64,000 nucleotides of DNA. Origin: Streptomyces angustmyceticus (GTDB taxonomy: Bacteria; Actinomycetota; Actinomycetes; Streptomycetales; Streptomycetaceae). A program made the translations under genes and the position numbers. The stretch is taken from NCBI RefSeq assembly GCF_019933235.1, contig NZ_CP082945.1, forward strand, positions 186,001 to 250,000. Reading direction: 5' to 3'. Within the stretch, counting starts at the first letter, position 1; every line of letters begins with the position of its first letter. The notes beneath the pieces were generated by a model. That model saw only the letters and a program-made list of their open reading frames with translations. It had not been told where the DNA came from and searched no databases. This document shows, piece by piece, positions 17,744 to 26,169 of this stretch.

Positions 17744-18910
17744 TCAGCCGTCGAGCCCCCCGCGCTTCACGAGCTGGCTCGCGATCACATTCCGCTGGAT
17801 CTCGTTGGTGCCCTCCCCGACGATCATCAGTGGGGCGTCTCGGAAGTACCGTTCGACGTCGAACTCGGTGGAGTATCCGTAACCGCCGTGAATGCGGACG
17901 GCGTTGAGGGCGATCTGCATGGCGGTCTCCGAGGCGAAGAGCTTGGCCATACCCGCTTCCATGTCGACCCGGCGGCCGGCGTCGGCCTCGCGCGCCGCGT
18001 GCAGGGTGAGGTGCCGTGCCGCGGAGAGCGAGGTGGCCATGTCCGCGAGGTAGTTGCCGACGGCCTGGTGCTGCCAGATGGGCTTGCCGAACGACTCCCG
18101 CTCCTGTGCGTACGCCAAGGAGTCCTCCAGCGCCGCGCGGCCCACCCCGAGCGCACGGGCGGCGACCTGGAGCCGGCCGGTCTCCAGTCCTTTCATCATC
18201 TGCGCGAATCCCTTGCCCACCTCGCCGCCCAGTACCGCGCCGGCGGGAGCCCGATAGCCCTCGAAGGACAGCTCGCAGCTCTCGACTCCCTTGTAGCCGA
18301 GCTTCGGCAGGTCGCGGGAGACCGTGAGTCCGGGCCCGTGCTCGACGAGGAGGACCGACATGCCCTGGTGCGCGGGCGTGGCGTGCGGGTCCGTCTTGCA
18401 CAGCAGGGCGATCAGCCGGGACCGCCGGGAGTTCGTGATCCAGGTCTTCGCGCCGTCGATCACATAGTCGTCGCCGTCCCGGCGTGCGACGGTGCGCATG
18501 GCCTGGAGGTCGGACCCGCCGCCGGGTTCGGTGAGGGCCATGGTCGCCCGGATCTCGCCGGTCGCCATTCGCGGGAGGTAGCGGCGCTTCTGCTCCTCGG
18601 TGCCGTAGCGCAGCAGCAGCTTGGCGACCACGGTGTGTCCGCCCATCGCGCCGGCCAGGCTCATCCAGCCGCGGGCGAGTTCCTCGGTGATCAGGACGTA
18701 GCAGGGGGTGGAGACCGGGGTGCCGCCGTACTCCTCCGGAACGGCGAGCCCGAAGATGCCGAGCTGCTTCATCCTCTCGATCTGGGCCTCGGGGTAGGTG
18801 TCGGCGTGTTCGAGTTTCCGGACGACCGGTTTGACGTCCTTGTCGACGAAGTCGTGCACCGTGCTGACGATGGACTGCTCGTCCTCGGAGAGGATGTCGA
18901 GAGTGCTCAT
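17744..18910 (-). CDS. acyl-CoA dehydrogenase
   Basis: A 388-residue FAD-dependent acyl-CoA dehydrogenase. Typical signatures are ATMALTEPGGGSDLQAM near residue 125 (FAD/substrate loop), WITNS near 160, YAQERESFGKPIWQHQAV near 265, and the C-terminal HGGYGYSTEFDVERYFRDA with GEGTNEIQRNVIA, in which the glutamate of the YxTE...EGT region is the usual base. It introduces an alpha,beta double bond into an acyl-CoA. The gene follows a CaiB-type CoA-transferase by 74 bases and was probably co-transcribed with it for catabolism of an unusual carboxylic acid. Confidence 0.95.
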   Translation of the reverse strand: MSTLDILSEDEQSIVSTVHDFVDKDVKPVVRKLEHADTYPEAQIERMKQLGIFGLAVPEEYGGTPVSTPCYVLITEELARGWMSLAGAMGGHTVVAKLLLRYGTEEQKRRYLPRMATGEIRATMALTEPGGGSDLQAMRTVARRDGDDYVIDGAKTWITNSRRSRLIALLCKTDPHATPAHQGMSVLLVEHGPGLTVSRDLPKLGYKGVESCELSFEGYRAPAGAVLGGEVGKGFAQMMKGLETGRLQVAARALGVGRAALEDSLAYAQERESFGKPIWQHQAVGNYLADMATSLSAARHLTLHAAREADAGRRVDMEAGMAKLFASETAMQIALNAVRIHGGYGYSTEFDVERYFRDAPLMIVGEGTNEIQRNVIASQLVKRGGLDG

Positions 18911-18984
18911 GCCGTAGCGCTCCTTGCTGGGGGCTGGAAGGGGTGGGGACTCCCTCCCCGTGTCCGATGCCGTAGGGGCGGCCC

Positions 18985-20184
18985 TCACACGACGTGGTCG
19001 GCCCGCATGCCGTCGATCTCGGTGGTGCGGTAGCCCAGTTCGGCGAGGATCGCCGCGGTGTGCTCGCCGACTGCGGGGACGGCGTCCATGCGCGGCACGG
19101 TGCCGGCGAGGTCCGCCGGCGGCAGGAGCGCCGACACCCTGTCCCCGGCGGGCAGCCGCACGTCCCGCCAGCGGTCCCGGCCGCTGAGCACCGGGTGCGC
19201 GAGGAACTCCGCGACGTCGTTGACCCCGGCGTTGGCGATGCGCGCCTGGTCCAGCAGCCTCATCGCCTCCTTGCTGTCCGACCTACGGAACCGCTCGGCC
19301 ACGATCGCGTTCAGCTCGTCGCGGTGGGCCACGCGGTCGGAGCCGGTGGCGAAGCGCGGATCCGCGACGAGGCCGGGGCGCTCCAGGAACTGTTCGCACA
19401 GGGCGGCCCATTCGCGCTCGTTCTGGATGGAGAACAGGACGTCCTTGCCGTCGGCCGCGGTATAGGCGCCGTACGGGGCGATGGTGGCGTGCTGGGTGCC
19501 GATCCGCGGGGGCTGGGTTCCGCCGTACGAGGTGTAGTACGCGGGCTGGCTCATCCACTCGGCCAGCGCCTCGAACAGCGAGACCTCCACGGCGCGCGCC
19601 ACGCCCCTGGTCGCGCGGGTGAACAGCGCGGTGAGGATGCCCGAGTAGGCGTACATACCGGCGGCGATGTCGGCGACCGACACCCCCACCCGGGCCGGCT
19701 CCCGCGCGCTCCCGGTCAGTGAGACCAGGCCCGTCTGACACTGCACGAGCAGGTCGTACGCCTTCCGGTCGGCCCATGGCCCGGTGGATCCGTAGCCGGA
19801 GACGGAGCACGGGATCAGCGACGGGAAGCGCTCCGCCAGGGACTCGGCGTCCAGGCCCATCCTGGCGGCCGCGCCCGGCGCCAGGTTCTGCACGAAGACG
19901 TCCGCCCGGGCGAGCAGGCGTTCCAGGACGTCCCGCCCCCGGTCCGACTTGAGGTCGAGCGTGAGGGACTCCTTCGACCGGTTGAGCCACACGAAGTAGC
20001 TCGACTCGCCCTTCACCGTGGTGTCGTACCGGCGGGCGAAGTCCCCCTCCCCGGGGCGCTCCACCTTGATGACCCGCGCACCGAGATCGGCCAGCTGGCG
20101 GGTGGCGAACGGGGCCGCCACCGCCTGCTCGACGCTGACGACGGTGATGCCGGAAAGCGGCAGTTCTTCGGTGGGTCCGGTCAT
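18985..20184 (-). CDS. CaiB/BaiF (class III) CoA-transferase
   Basis: A 399-residue class III CoA-transferase that moves CoA between carboxylic acids through an aspartyl-CoA intermediate. The family pattern LADLGARVIKVERPGEGDFAR lies near residue 31, and KAYDLLVQCQTGLVSLTG (about residues 140-157) carries the conserved active-site Asp in YDLLVQ. Paired with the acyl-CoA dehydrogenase downstream, it likely activates that enzyme's substrate. The start ATG has GGAGGTCACC just upstream on its strand. Confidence 0.94.
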   Translation of the reverse strand: MTGPTEELPLSGITVVSVEQAVAAPFATRQLADLGARVIKVERPGEGDFARRYDTTVKGESSYFVWLNRSKESLTLDLKSDRGRDVLERLLARADVFVQNLAPGAAARMGLDAESLAERFPSLIPCSVSGYGSTGPWADRKAYDLLVQCQTGLVSLTGSAREPARVGVSVADIAAGMYAYSGILTALFTRATRGVARAVEVSLFEALAEWMSQPAYYTSYGGTQPPRIGTQHATIAPYGAYTAADGKDVLFSIQNEREWAALCEQFLERPGLVADPRFATGSDRVAHRDELNAIVAERFRRSDSKEAMRLLDQARIANAGVNDVAEFLAHPVLSGRDRWRDVRLPAGDRVSALLPPADLAGTVPRMDAVPAVGEHTAAILAELGYRTTEIDGMRADHVV

Positions 20185-20537
20185 ACGGTGACCTCCAGGC
20201 TGGACGGGCGGCGGCGAGGCGGGGCGACATCGGTTCCGCTACGACTACGGCTTCGACTCCGACTCCGGTTTCGGTGCGCTGCGCGGTTCGGCTCCTGTGC
20301 GGTGTCCCGGCCGGGCCGGGTTCTTCCGTCGTACGGTGGGGGCTCGCGTGTACGGCAGTGCCCTCATGAAAGCGCATGCCACGTGAAGGGAACAGCAACT
20401 GCTGAGGGCAGATGGTGCTGGTGCCGTCCCCGCGGCCTCGAAAGGAACCCCGAGGAACTCCATGGCACCACCGGACAACGTCCCGCTGCTCACAGCTCGT
20501 ATCCCGCACGCCACGGCGGAAGCGACGTTCGCAGGAC
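20185..20537. other. intergenic region, CaiB promoter side
   Basis: About 350 bases with no supported gene. Near 20230-20275 there is a short degenerate CTACGACTACGGCTTCGACTCC-like run. Both flanking genes are on the minus strand, so the promoter of the CoA-transferase operon lies here. The rest shows nothing. Confidence 0.45.
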
Positions 20538-21425
20538 TCACACGCGGGTCGGCACACCGGCATTGACGAGGATCTCGCGCACGGGCAGGGCGGTGCTCTG
20601 CGCGGCGGTCATGCCCGAGGCGGCCAGGTGGGCGTCCACGATGCGCAGTCCGACCGCGTACCCGGCGAAGTCCGGCAATCCCACGGGCTGTTGACCCATC
20701 CGGCGGGCCGTGGCATCGCCGAAGACGTACGGGGGCAGGTTCGGCATCCCGGCCACGTCGATCGCGGCCGTGACCTTCTCGTAGGCGCGGTCCAGCGCGG
20801 TGCCGGTCAGGCCCGTCGACCAAGGCCCCATGGCCTCCTCGCCGGCCAGCTCCCGTACGAAGGCCTCCGCCAATCCCTCGGCGGCCACCTGCTCCCCCAC
20901 CGTGACGGTGGTCGGGTCCCAGGCCACGTTCGCGTAGCGCACATTGTGGTGGAGCTCGTGTGCCGCGGCATGGCCGATCTTCCGCAGGCTGGTGTCGGTG
21001 GGCCACATCGTCAGGTGGATCGCGCCGGGGATACCGCCCATGCCGAGATAGCCGGCACTGCGGACGACGAGCTGTTCGTCGTCGGGATCGCCGAGAACGA
21101 GGACGACATGGACGGTCTCGGCGTGCCTGATGCCGGGCACCGCACCATGGAGTCGCTCCCACCCGGCGGCGAGAGCAGCCTCGATCCGGGTCCACACATC
21201 CGCGTCCTGCATCCGGCGCAGTGCGGGCACGTACCGCGGGTCCTCACGGTCGACGGCGAAACCACAGCCCATCTCATGCATGCGGACCAGGTCCATCTCA
21301 CCCGCCACGGACATCACGTTCTGGAGCGGGCGGTACATCTCCCGCAGGGCGTCGGGCCGTTCTTCCCGCGGTCGCCGCAGGAGATCGAGCATGGCGGACG
21401 CCGTGTCATGAACAACAATCTTCAT
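20538..21425 (-). CDS. DUF2268-type putative Zn-dependent protease
   Basis: A 295-residue protein with an HEXXH zinc-protease motif, HELHH at residues 156-160, and a downstream glutamate in VAAEGLAEAFVREL suited as third ligand. This matches the DUF2268 (YjaZ-like) group of predicted metalloproteases. It has no signal peptide or TM segment, so it is probably cytosolic. The ATG at 21425 begins MKIVVHDTASAMLDLL, typical for the group; the longer start at 21464 has no added conserved sequence. Substrate unknown. Confidence 0.75.
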   Translation of the reverse strand: MKIVVHDTASAMLDLLRRPREERPDALREMYRPLQNVMSVAGEMDLVRMHEMGCGFAVDREDPRYVPALRRMQDADVWTRIEAALAAGWERLHGAVPGIRHAETVHVVLVLGDPDDEQLVVRSAGYLGMGGIPGAIHLTMWPTDTSLRKIGHAAAHELHHNVRYANVAWDPTTVTVGEQVAAEGLAEAFVRELAGEEAMGPWSTGLTGTALDRAYEKVTAAIDVAGMPNLPPYVFGDATARRMGQQPVGLPDFAGYAVGLRIVDAHLAASGMTAAQSTALPVREILVNAGVPTRV

Positions 21426-21566
21426 GACTCGGGACCGTAGGTCTTCACGTTGCGTAAGAGTCAACCGCGTTGACGGGGCCGGAGCGGGCGCATCGGGAGT
21501 ACGGCGGACGAGGCCGACGCCGTCCGCGCCCTCCCCTCGCCCACGCTCCGCTCGCTTCCCTTCCCC

Positions 21567-21965
21567 TCACCGGATCCCCGCCGGGCCGGTGGGGTGCACT
21601 TCGGTGTGCGCCATCAGCTGTACGGGGGCGTGGTCGCCGTCCTGGCATTCGGCCCACTCCCAGTAGTGGGCGCGAGGGCCGTTCTGGACGTAGCCCAGGC
21701 GTGCGAGCGCCTTGCCGCGTGCGGTGAGAGTGGGCACCTGCGGTCCGGGCAGTTCCGTGGCGGGCCACTCGTCGGCGGGGACGCCGTAGAGGACCACGGC
21801 GACCTCCCAGCGTGCGTCGTCGGCCAGCCAGGTCAGTTGTGCACGGGTGAGGTGACCGTGGGCGGTGGGCTCCGGTTGCGGGCCGGGCAGTTCGGCCTGC
21901 GGTTCGGTGACCTCGGTCTCCGGGGCGAGAGGACCGGTCTGGGGTACGGGAAATTCGGCGGTCAC
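21567..21965 (-). CDS. hypothetical protein, Streptomyces-type small acidic protein
   Basis: 132 residues, acidic and Pro/Glu-rich at the N-terminus, then a compact part WEVAVVLYGVPADEWPATEL, ARGKALARLGYV and HYWEWAECQDG. The VVLYG-x-P-x-x-EWP pattern reminds me of the DUF6303 family, but I cannot verify that. The ATG at 21965 follows GGAGAGCC on its strand. It has no neighbour on the same transcript. Function unknown. Confidence 0.55.
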   Translation of the reverse strand: MTAEFPVPQTGPLAPETEVTEPQAELPGPQPEPTAHGHLTRAQLTWLADDARWEVAVVLYGVPADEWPATELPGPQVPTLTARGKALARLGYVQNGPRAHYWEWAECQDGDHAPVQLMAHTEVHPTGPAGIR

Positions 21966-22535
21966 GGGCTCTCCTCACGTCAGGTGGCACGGTCACGACG
22001 GCCAACATCGGTCACGGCGGGCAGCGCCGCCACTCCGAGCGGCGCCGGCTCGCGCACCGGTGTTGTGGCCGGGAAGCGTGCCCGCCGCGCGCGCTCCGAA
22101 TCCCCGAACCACTCGATCGGGCCGTGTTCCACTCCCCCGCTCCTCCCTCACCGATCGTGTCCCGCTGCCGCATGGGCCGCACCCCATCCGTGTGGCCGTG
22201 GCCTCGTGCGGTGTTCGCTGCGTGCCGTGCTTCCCTGCGCTTACCCAGCGCATCGGACCCGAAAGGGATTCACCCCGACAAAACCTGCCGGCTCCTCTCC
22301 TCCACCGCCTGCGCACGCGCACGAAACCGCAGGTGGCAGCCCTGGAACGGGTTCGTCCGCCGCAGGGAATCCGAGTCGCCTCCGTCCCTGATTCGGCCCC
22401 TCTCTAGATGCTGGCGCGTGTGACGTTCTGTTACCTGGGTAGGGCACGGTGACGAGCCGGGGTGGCGTCGCGGCGGCGGTCAACCTCGCGGAGCCGCCCC
22501 GGCCCGATAGTGCTGAGAGAAAGGAACCGACCGTC
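21966..22535. other. intergenic region between divergent genes
   Basis: About 570 bases without a supported gene between the hypothetical gene at 21965 and the PRC-barrel gene at 22536. It carries the SigB-like promoter listed at 22418 and otherwise shows only low-quality frames. Confidence 0.5.
22418..22442 (+). promoter_or_regulatory. SigB-like stress promoter of the PRC-barrel gene
   Basis: GTGT at 22418-22421, 15 bases, then GGGTAG at 22437-22442. This fits the Streptomyces SigB-type consensus GNNT-N14-16-GGGTAY except for the last base. It sits 94 bases upstream of the start codon. PRC-barrel genes are common in osmotic-stress regulons, which supports the reading. Confidence 0.45.
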
Positions 22536-22895
22536 ATGAAGAACATCTGGACGTACCCGGCAGACGTGGGCTACCAGGGGCACGAGCCGTTGACGGGGTT
22601 CACCGTGGAGACCCCCGACGGGACGTTGGGGCAAGTGGAGCGTCAGATGAACGAGCCGGGCCGGCAGCACCTCATCGTCGACACCAGCGTGTGGGTCTTC
22701 GGCAAGAGCCTCCTGGTCCCCGCCGGCATCGTGCGCGCCATCGACACGGCCTCCAGGACGGTCACGGTCACCCATGCCAGGGACGAGATCAAGGCCGCCC
22801 CCCGCTTCAGCTTCGACAGCCAGACCACCGAAGCGGCCTACCTCACCGAGGTCGACACGTACTACGCCGGGCTCGGCCAGCCCGCCGCCCTGTAA
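22536..22895 (+). CDS. PRC-barrel domain protein
   Basis: A 119-residue protein with one PRC-barrel-like beta domain: LTGFTVETPDGTLGQVERQ, HLIVDTSVWVFGKSLLVPAG and VRAIDTASRTVTVTHARDEI, followed by an acidic helix ending near the C-terminus. Such proteins bind proteins or RNA, and in Streptomyces they are often stress-induced, as the SigB-like promoter suggests. GAGAAAGGA precedes the ATG at good spacing. It is a single-gene unit closed by a strong terminator. Confidence 0.82.
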   Translation: MKNIWTYPADVGYQGHEPLTGFTVETPDGTLGQVERQMNEPGRQHLIVDTSVWVFGKSLLVPAGIVRAIDTASRTVTVTHARDEIKAAPRFSFDSQTTEAAYLTEVDTYYAGLGQPAAL

Positions 22896-22932
22896 GTCCC
22901 ACGGCCGAAGCCACCAGGCCCTGAGAAACCCC

Positions 22933-22982
22933 GGGCCGGGTGCTGTGCACACGACGCAACCCGCGTGCACAGCACCCGGCCC
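22933..22982 (+). terminator. strong intrinsic terminator after the PRC-barrel gene
   Basis: A perfect 18-bp stem (22933-22950 with 22965-22982) with a 14-base loop, followed by TTGT. It starts 37 bases after the stop codon. Confidence 0.9.
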
Positions 22983-23615
22983 TTGTCGTGGCATCGCCCG
23001 TGCGAGCCTCCAGAGCGCGTTATTACCCGGCGTAACCTTCGCCACCGATAGCGAGATTCCCCCGAAGGCATCGCCCGACATTCTCCGCAACCTGGCTTTC
23101 TTTCCGCAATCCCTGGAACACCACCAGAGCGCGGCTTCGTGGAGCATCACGGACGGCATTCCAAGGCCCCGCTATCGCCGTTAATCCATCACGACGTCAC
23201 CAGAAATGCGCAGGTCATGCCCTCTATCAAGAGAGGTTTACTTGCTCGCGGAAGAAAGGGATGGCGCCCGCATACCCCCATTCGAGTGAATCGCGCGGGA
23301 CGTCAACGCAGAAACTCCCGGAGGGAAATTGTCTCCCATCAGAGCGCCAAATGGGTGACGCAATCGAGAAAAGATTTCCAAAATGTATTTGCCCGATTCC
23401 CACGCTAGCATCGAACGAAGGTTGTGATCTCTGACCGTCTCTCGTGTCGGGCGCAGACGACATCGGGACTGGACCTCCCGCCGACGGCCTCGCCGTCCGT
23501 GCCGACACCCCACCCACCGCTCGGTTCGCCCCCTCGGGCTGGCGCCGGAACAGGTAAAGGCGCTCGGTGCCAGGGCACTGGACGACGGCGGCCGGAACTT
23601 CCCGAGGGAGCACAC
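22983..23615 (+). promoter_or_regulatory. long leader/promoter region of the split synthetase operon
   Basis: About 630 bases upstream of the operon have no coding pattern. The portion from about 23010 to 23420 is clearly richer in A and T than the rest of the window, with runs such as AAAAGATTTCCAAAATG near 23371-23387, so the promoter is probably here. An open frame at 23139-23408 has no ribosome binding site or family resemblance and was not called. CGAGGGAG at 23603-23610 is the ribosome binding site of the first gene. Confidence 0.5.
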
Positions 23616-26165
23616 ATGACGGGAAAGTCGTTCGAAGCGATGCCCCCTGATCTGGGGGCCTCCCCCACGGTCCGGGGCGCGATCGCCGCCCCGGCGGCCG
23701 GAGTCGAGGGGGTTCTGGCCGCGGTGCTGGCCGATGTCGTGCGCGTCGGTGAGGTGTCGGCCGACAGCCACTTCTTCGACGACCTGGGCGCCGACTCGAT
23801 GGTGATGGCGCAGTTCTGCGCGCGGGTCAGGAAGCACGCGGATCTGCCCTCCATATCGATGAAGGACGTCTACCGGCATCCGACGATCCGAAGCCTGGTG
23901 ACGGCGCTCGCGGCCTCCGTGCCCGCCGCCCCCACTGCACCGCCGGCCTCCGCTCCCGCCGCCCCCGGTGAATCATCGGCCCCCGCACCGTCGGCTCCGA
24001 CGGGCACGCCCCGCTACGTCCTGTGCGGAGCGCTGCAACTCCTGGCGTTCCTCGGGTACTCGTACCTCGTCGCGTTCGTGGCCGCCAGGGGCTACACCTG
24101 GATATCCGCCGGCTCCGGCCTGGGTGACGTGTACCTTCGGTCGGTACTGTTCGGCGCGGCGGGCTTCATGGGGCTGTGCGTCTTCCCGGTCCTGGTGAAG
24201 TGGGTCCTCATCGGCCGGTGGAAGCCGCGGCAGATCCGCGTCTGGAGCCTGGCGTACGTCCGTCTCTGGATCGTCAAGACGCTGGTCCGTTCCGACCCGA
24301 TGGTCCTGTTCGTGGGTTCGCCGCTCTATGCGCTGTATCTCCGGGCGCTGGGCGCGAGGATCGGGCGGGGCGTCGTGATTCTCTCCAGGAACGTGCCCTT
24401 GTGCACGGATCTGCTCGCCGTCGGCGACGGCGCCCTGATCCGCAAGGACGTGTATTTCACCGGCTATCGGGCGCAGGACGGGGTGATCCGCACCGGCACG
24501 GTCACGCTGGGCAGGAACGCGGTCGTCTGCGAAGCCACCGTGCTCGACATCGACACCGCGCTGGGCGAGGCGGCCCAGCTCGGCCACGCCTCCTCGTTGC
24601 ACAGCGGACAGGCGGTGCCCGACGGCGAGCGCTGGCACGGGTCACCGGCGCAACGCACCGATGTGGACTACCAGGCGGTGGGCCCGGTCGCGTGCGGTGC
24701 CGCGCGGCGGGTGCTGCACAGCCTCGTGCAGTTGCTGACCGTGCTCCTCGTGTACGTGCCGCTGGCGATCGGGGCCGTGGGTCTCCTGCTCGCGGTGGCG
24801 CCGCAGCTCGCCGCCGCTCTGGAGCCAGGGCCCTCGGCCCTGACGACCTGGACGTTCTACGCCGACGCCCTGGCGTTCTCGCTCGTCGTGTTCTTCGGTG
24901 CCCTTCCGCTCGGTCTCCTGCTGATGGTCACGGTGCCGCGTCTGCTGAACCGGACCATCACACCGGGCAGGGTCTATCCCCTGTACGGCTTCCACTACGG
25001 GGCGCACCGGGCGATCACGTTCCTGACCAACCGGCGGTCCCTGATGCGGCTGTTCGGTGACAGCTCCTGCGTCGTCCACTACCTGCGGTGCCTGGGGTAC
25101 GACCTCTCGCGGATCGAGCAGACCGGGTCGAACTTCGGCACCGAGGTCAAGCACGAGACGCCGTACCTGAGTTCCGTCGGCAGCGGCACGATGGTCGCCG
25201 ACGGGTTGTCGGTCAACAACGCCGACTACTCCAGCACGTCGTTCCGGGTCGCGCGGACGTCGATCGGGCCCCGCAACTTCCTCGGGAACCGGATCGCCTA
25301 CCCGTCGCGGGGCAGGACGGGCGACAACTGCCTGCTCGCGACGAAGGTGATGGTCCCCGTCGACGGGGAGGTCCGGGAGGGTGTGGGGCTGCTGGGCTCG
25401 CCCAGTTTCGAGATTCCGCGGTCGGTGCGGCGCGACAGCAGCTTCGACGGGCTGAAGAGCGAGGAGCAGCTGCGTCACCGCCTGCCCGCCAAGAACAGGC
25501 ACAATGTCGTCACCATGGGCTGGTACCTGCTGGTCCGCTGGATCTACTTCTTCCTGGTCACCCTGCTCGTCTCGGCCGCCGCCGACCTCTACGCCCCGTT
25601 CGGCGCGGCGGCGATCGCGCTGGCCAACGTCCTGGTCGTGCTGTTCACGGCCGTGTACTACGTGCTGGTCGAGCGCGCCGTCACGGCCTGCCACCCCACG
25701 GGCCCGCTGTTCTGCTCGATCTACGACCAGCGCTTCTGGCAGCGGGAACGCTTCTGGAAGGTGCCGTCGGAGACGTATCTGCGGCTGTTCGACGGCACTC
25801 CGTTCAAGAGCCTGATCTGGCGGATGCTGGGGGTCCGCACCGGCCGCCGGGTCTTCGACGACGGCTGCTATCTGACCGAGCGGACGATGGTGACCCTCGG
25901 GGACGGCTGCACGCTCAACACGGGGAGCGTCGTCCAGTGCCATTCGCAGGAGGACGGCGCCTTCAAGTCCGACCGCAGCACGGTCGGTCCCGGAGCGACG
26001 CTGGGGGTCGGCGCCTTCGTGCACTACGGGGTGGCGATCGGCGACGGCGCCGTGCTCGCCCCCGACTCCTTCCTCATGAAGGGCGAAGTCCTCCCGCCGC
26101 GTGCGCGGTGGGGAGGAAATCCGGCCCGGCAGATCGGCCGGGGCGACGGCGGGGAGTGGAGGTAG
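23616..26165 (+). CDS. Pls/PosA-type synthetase, carrier plus membrane/hexapeptide part, no adenylation domain
   Basis: 849 residues. An acyl/peptidyl carrier domain comes first (residues about 28-105) with Ser61 in DLGADSMVMAQF as the phosphopantetheine site. After a Pro/Ala linker come six hydrophobic segments in pairs (about 131-200, 365-445, 630-690) separated by three soluble domains with left-handed beta-helix hexapeptide character (GARIGRGVVILSRNVPL; SVGSGTMVADGLSVNN; CTLNTGSVVQCHSQEDGAF). This is the C-terminal architecture known from epsilon-poly-L-lysine synthetase and the poly-L-Dap synthetase, where it joins amino acids without a normal condensation domain. Those enzymes carry an adenylation domain in the same chain; here it is missing and encoded 4 bases downstream. 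I infer iterative polymerisation at the membrane. Confidence 0.88.
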   Translation: MTGKSFEAMPPDLGASPTVRGAIAAPAAGVEGVLAAVLADVVRVGEVSADSHFFDDLGADSMVMAQFCARVRKHADLPSISMKDVYRHPTIRSLVTALAASVPAAPTAPPASAPAAPGESSAPAPSAPTGTPRYVLCGALQLLAFLGYSYLVAFVAARGYTWISAGSGLGDVYLRSVLFGAAGFMGLCVFPVLVKWVLIGRWKPRQIRVWSLAYVRLWIVKTLVRSDPMVLFVGSPLYALYLRALGARIGRGVVILSRNVPLCTDLLAVGDGALIRKDVYFTGYRAQDGVIRTGTVTLGRNAVVCEATVLDIDTALGEAAQLGHASSLHSGQAVPDGERWHGSPAQRTDVDYQAVGPVACGAARRVLHSLVQLLTVLLVYVPLAIGAVGLLLAVAPQLAAALEPGPSALTTWTFYADALAFSLVVFFGALPLGLLLMVTVPRLLNRTITPGRVYPLYGFHYGAHRAITFLTNRRSLMRLFGDSSCVVHYLRCLGYDLSRIEQTGSNFGTEVKHETPYLSSVGSGTMVADGLSVNNADYSSTSFRVARTSIGPRNFLGNRIAYPSRGRTGDNCLLATKVMVPVDGEVREGVGLLGSPSFEIPRSVRRDSSFDGLKSEEQLRHRLPAKNRHNVVTMGWYLLVRWIYFFLVTLLVSAAADLYAPFGAAAIALANVLVVLFTAVYYVLVERAVTACHPTGPLFCSIYDQRFWQRERFWKVPSETYLRLFDGTPFKSLIWRMLGVRTGRRVFDDGCYLTERTMVTLGDGCTLNTGSVVQCHSQEDGAFKSDRSTVGPGATLGVGAFVHYGVAIGDGAVLAPDSFLMKGEVLPPRARWGGNPARQIGRGDGGEWR

Positions 26166-26169
26166 CGCG

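Noticed and set aside
23139..23408. 89-residue frame before the synthetase operon
   Set aside because: No ribosome binding site, basic low-quality sequence, inside a promoter-like AT-rich region.
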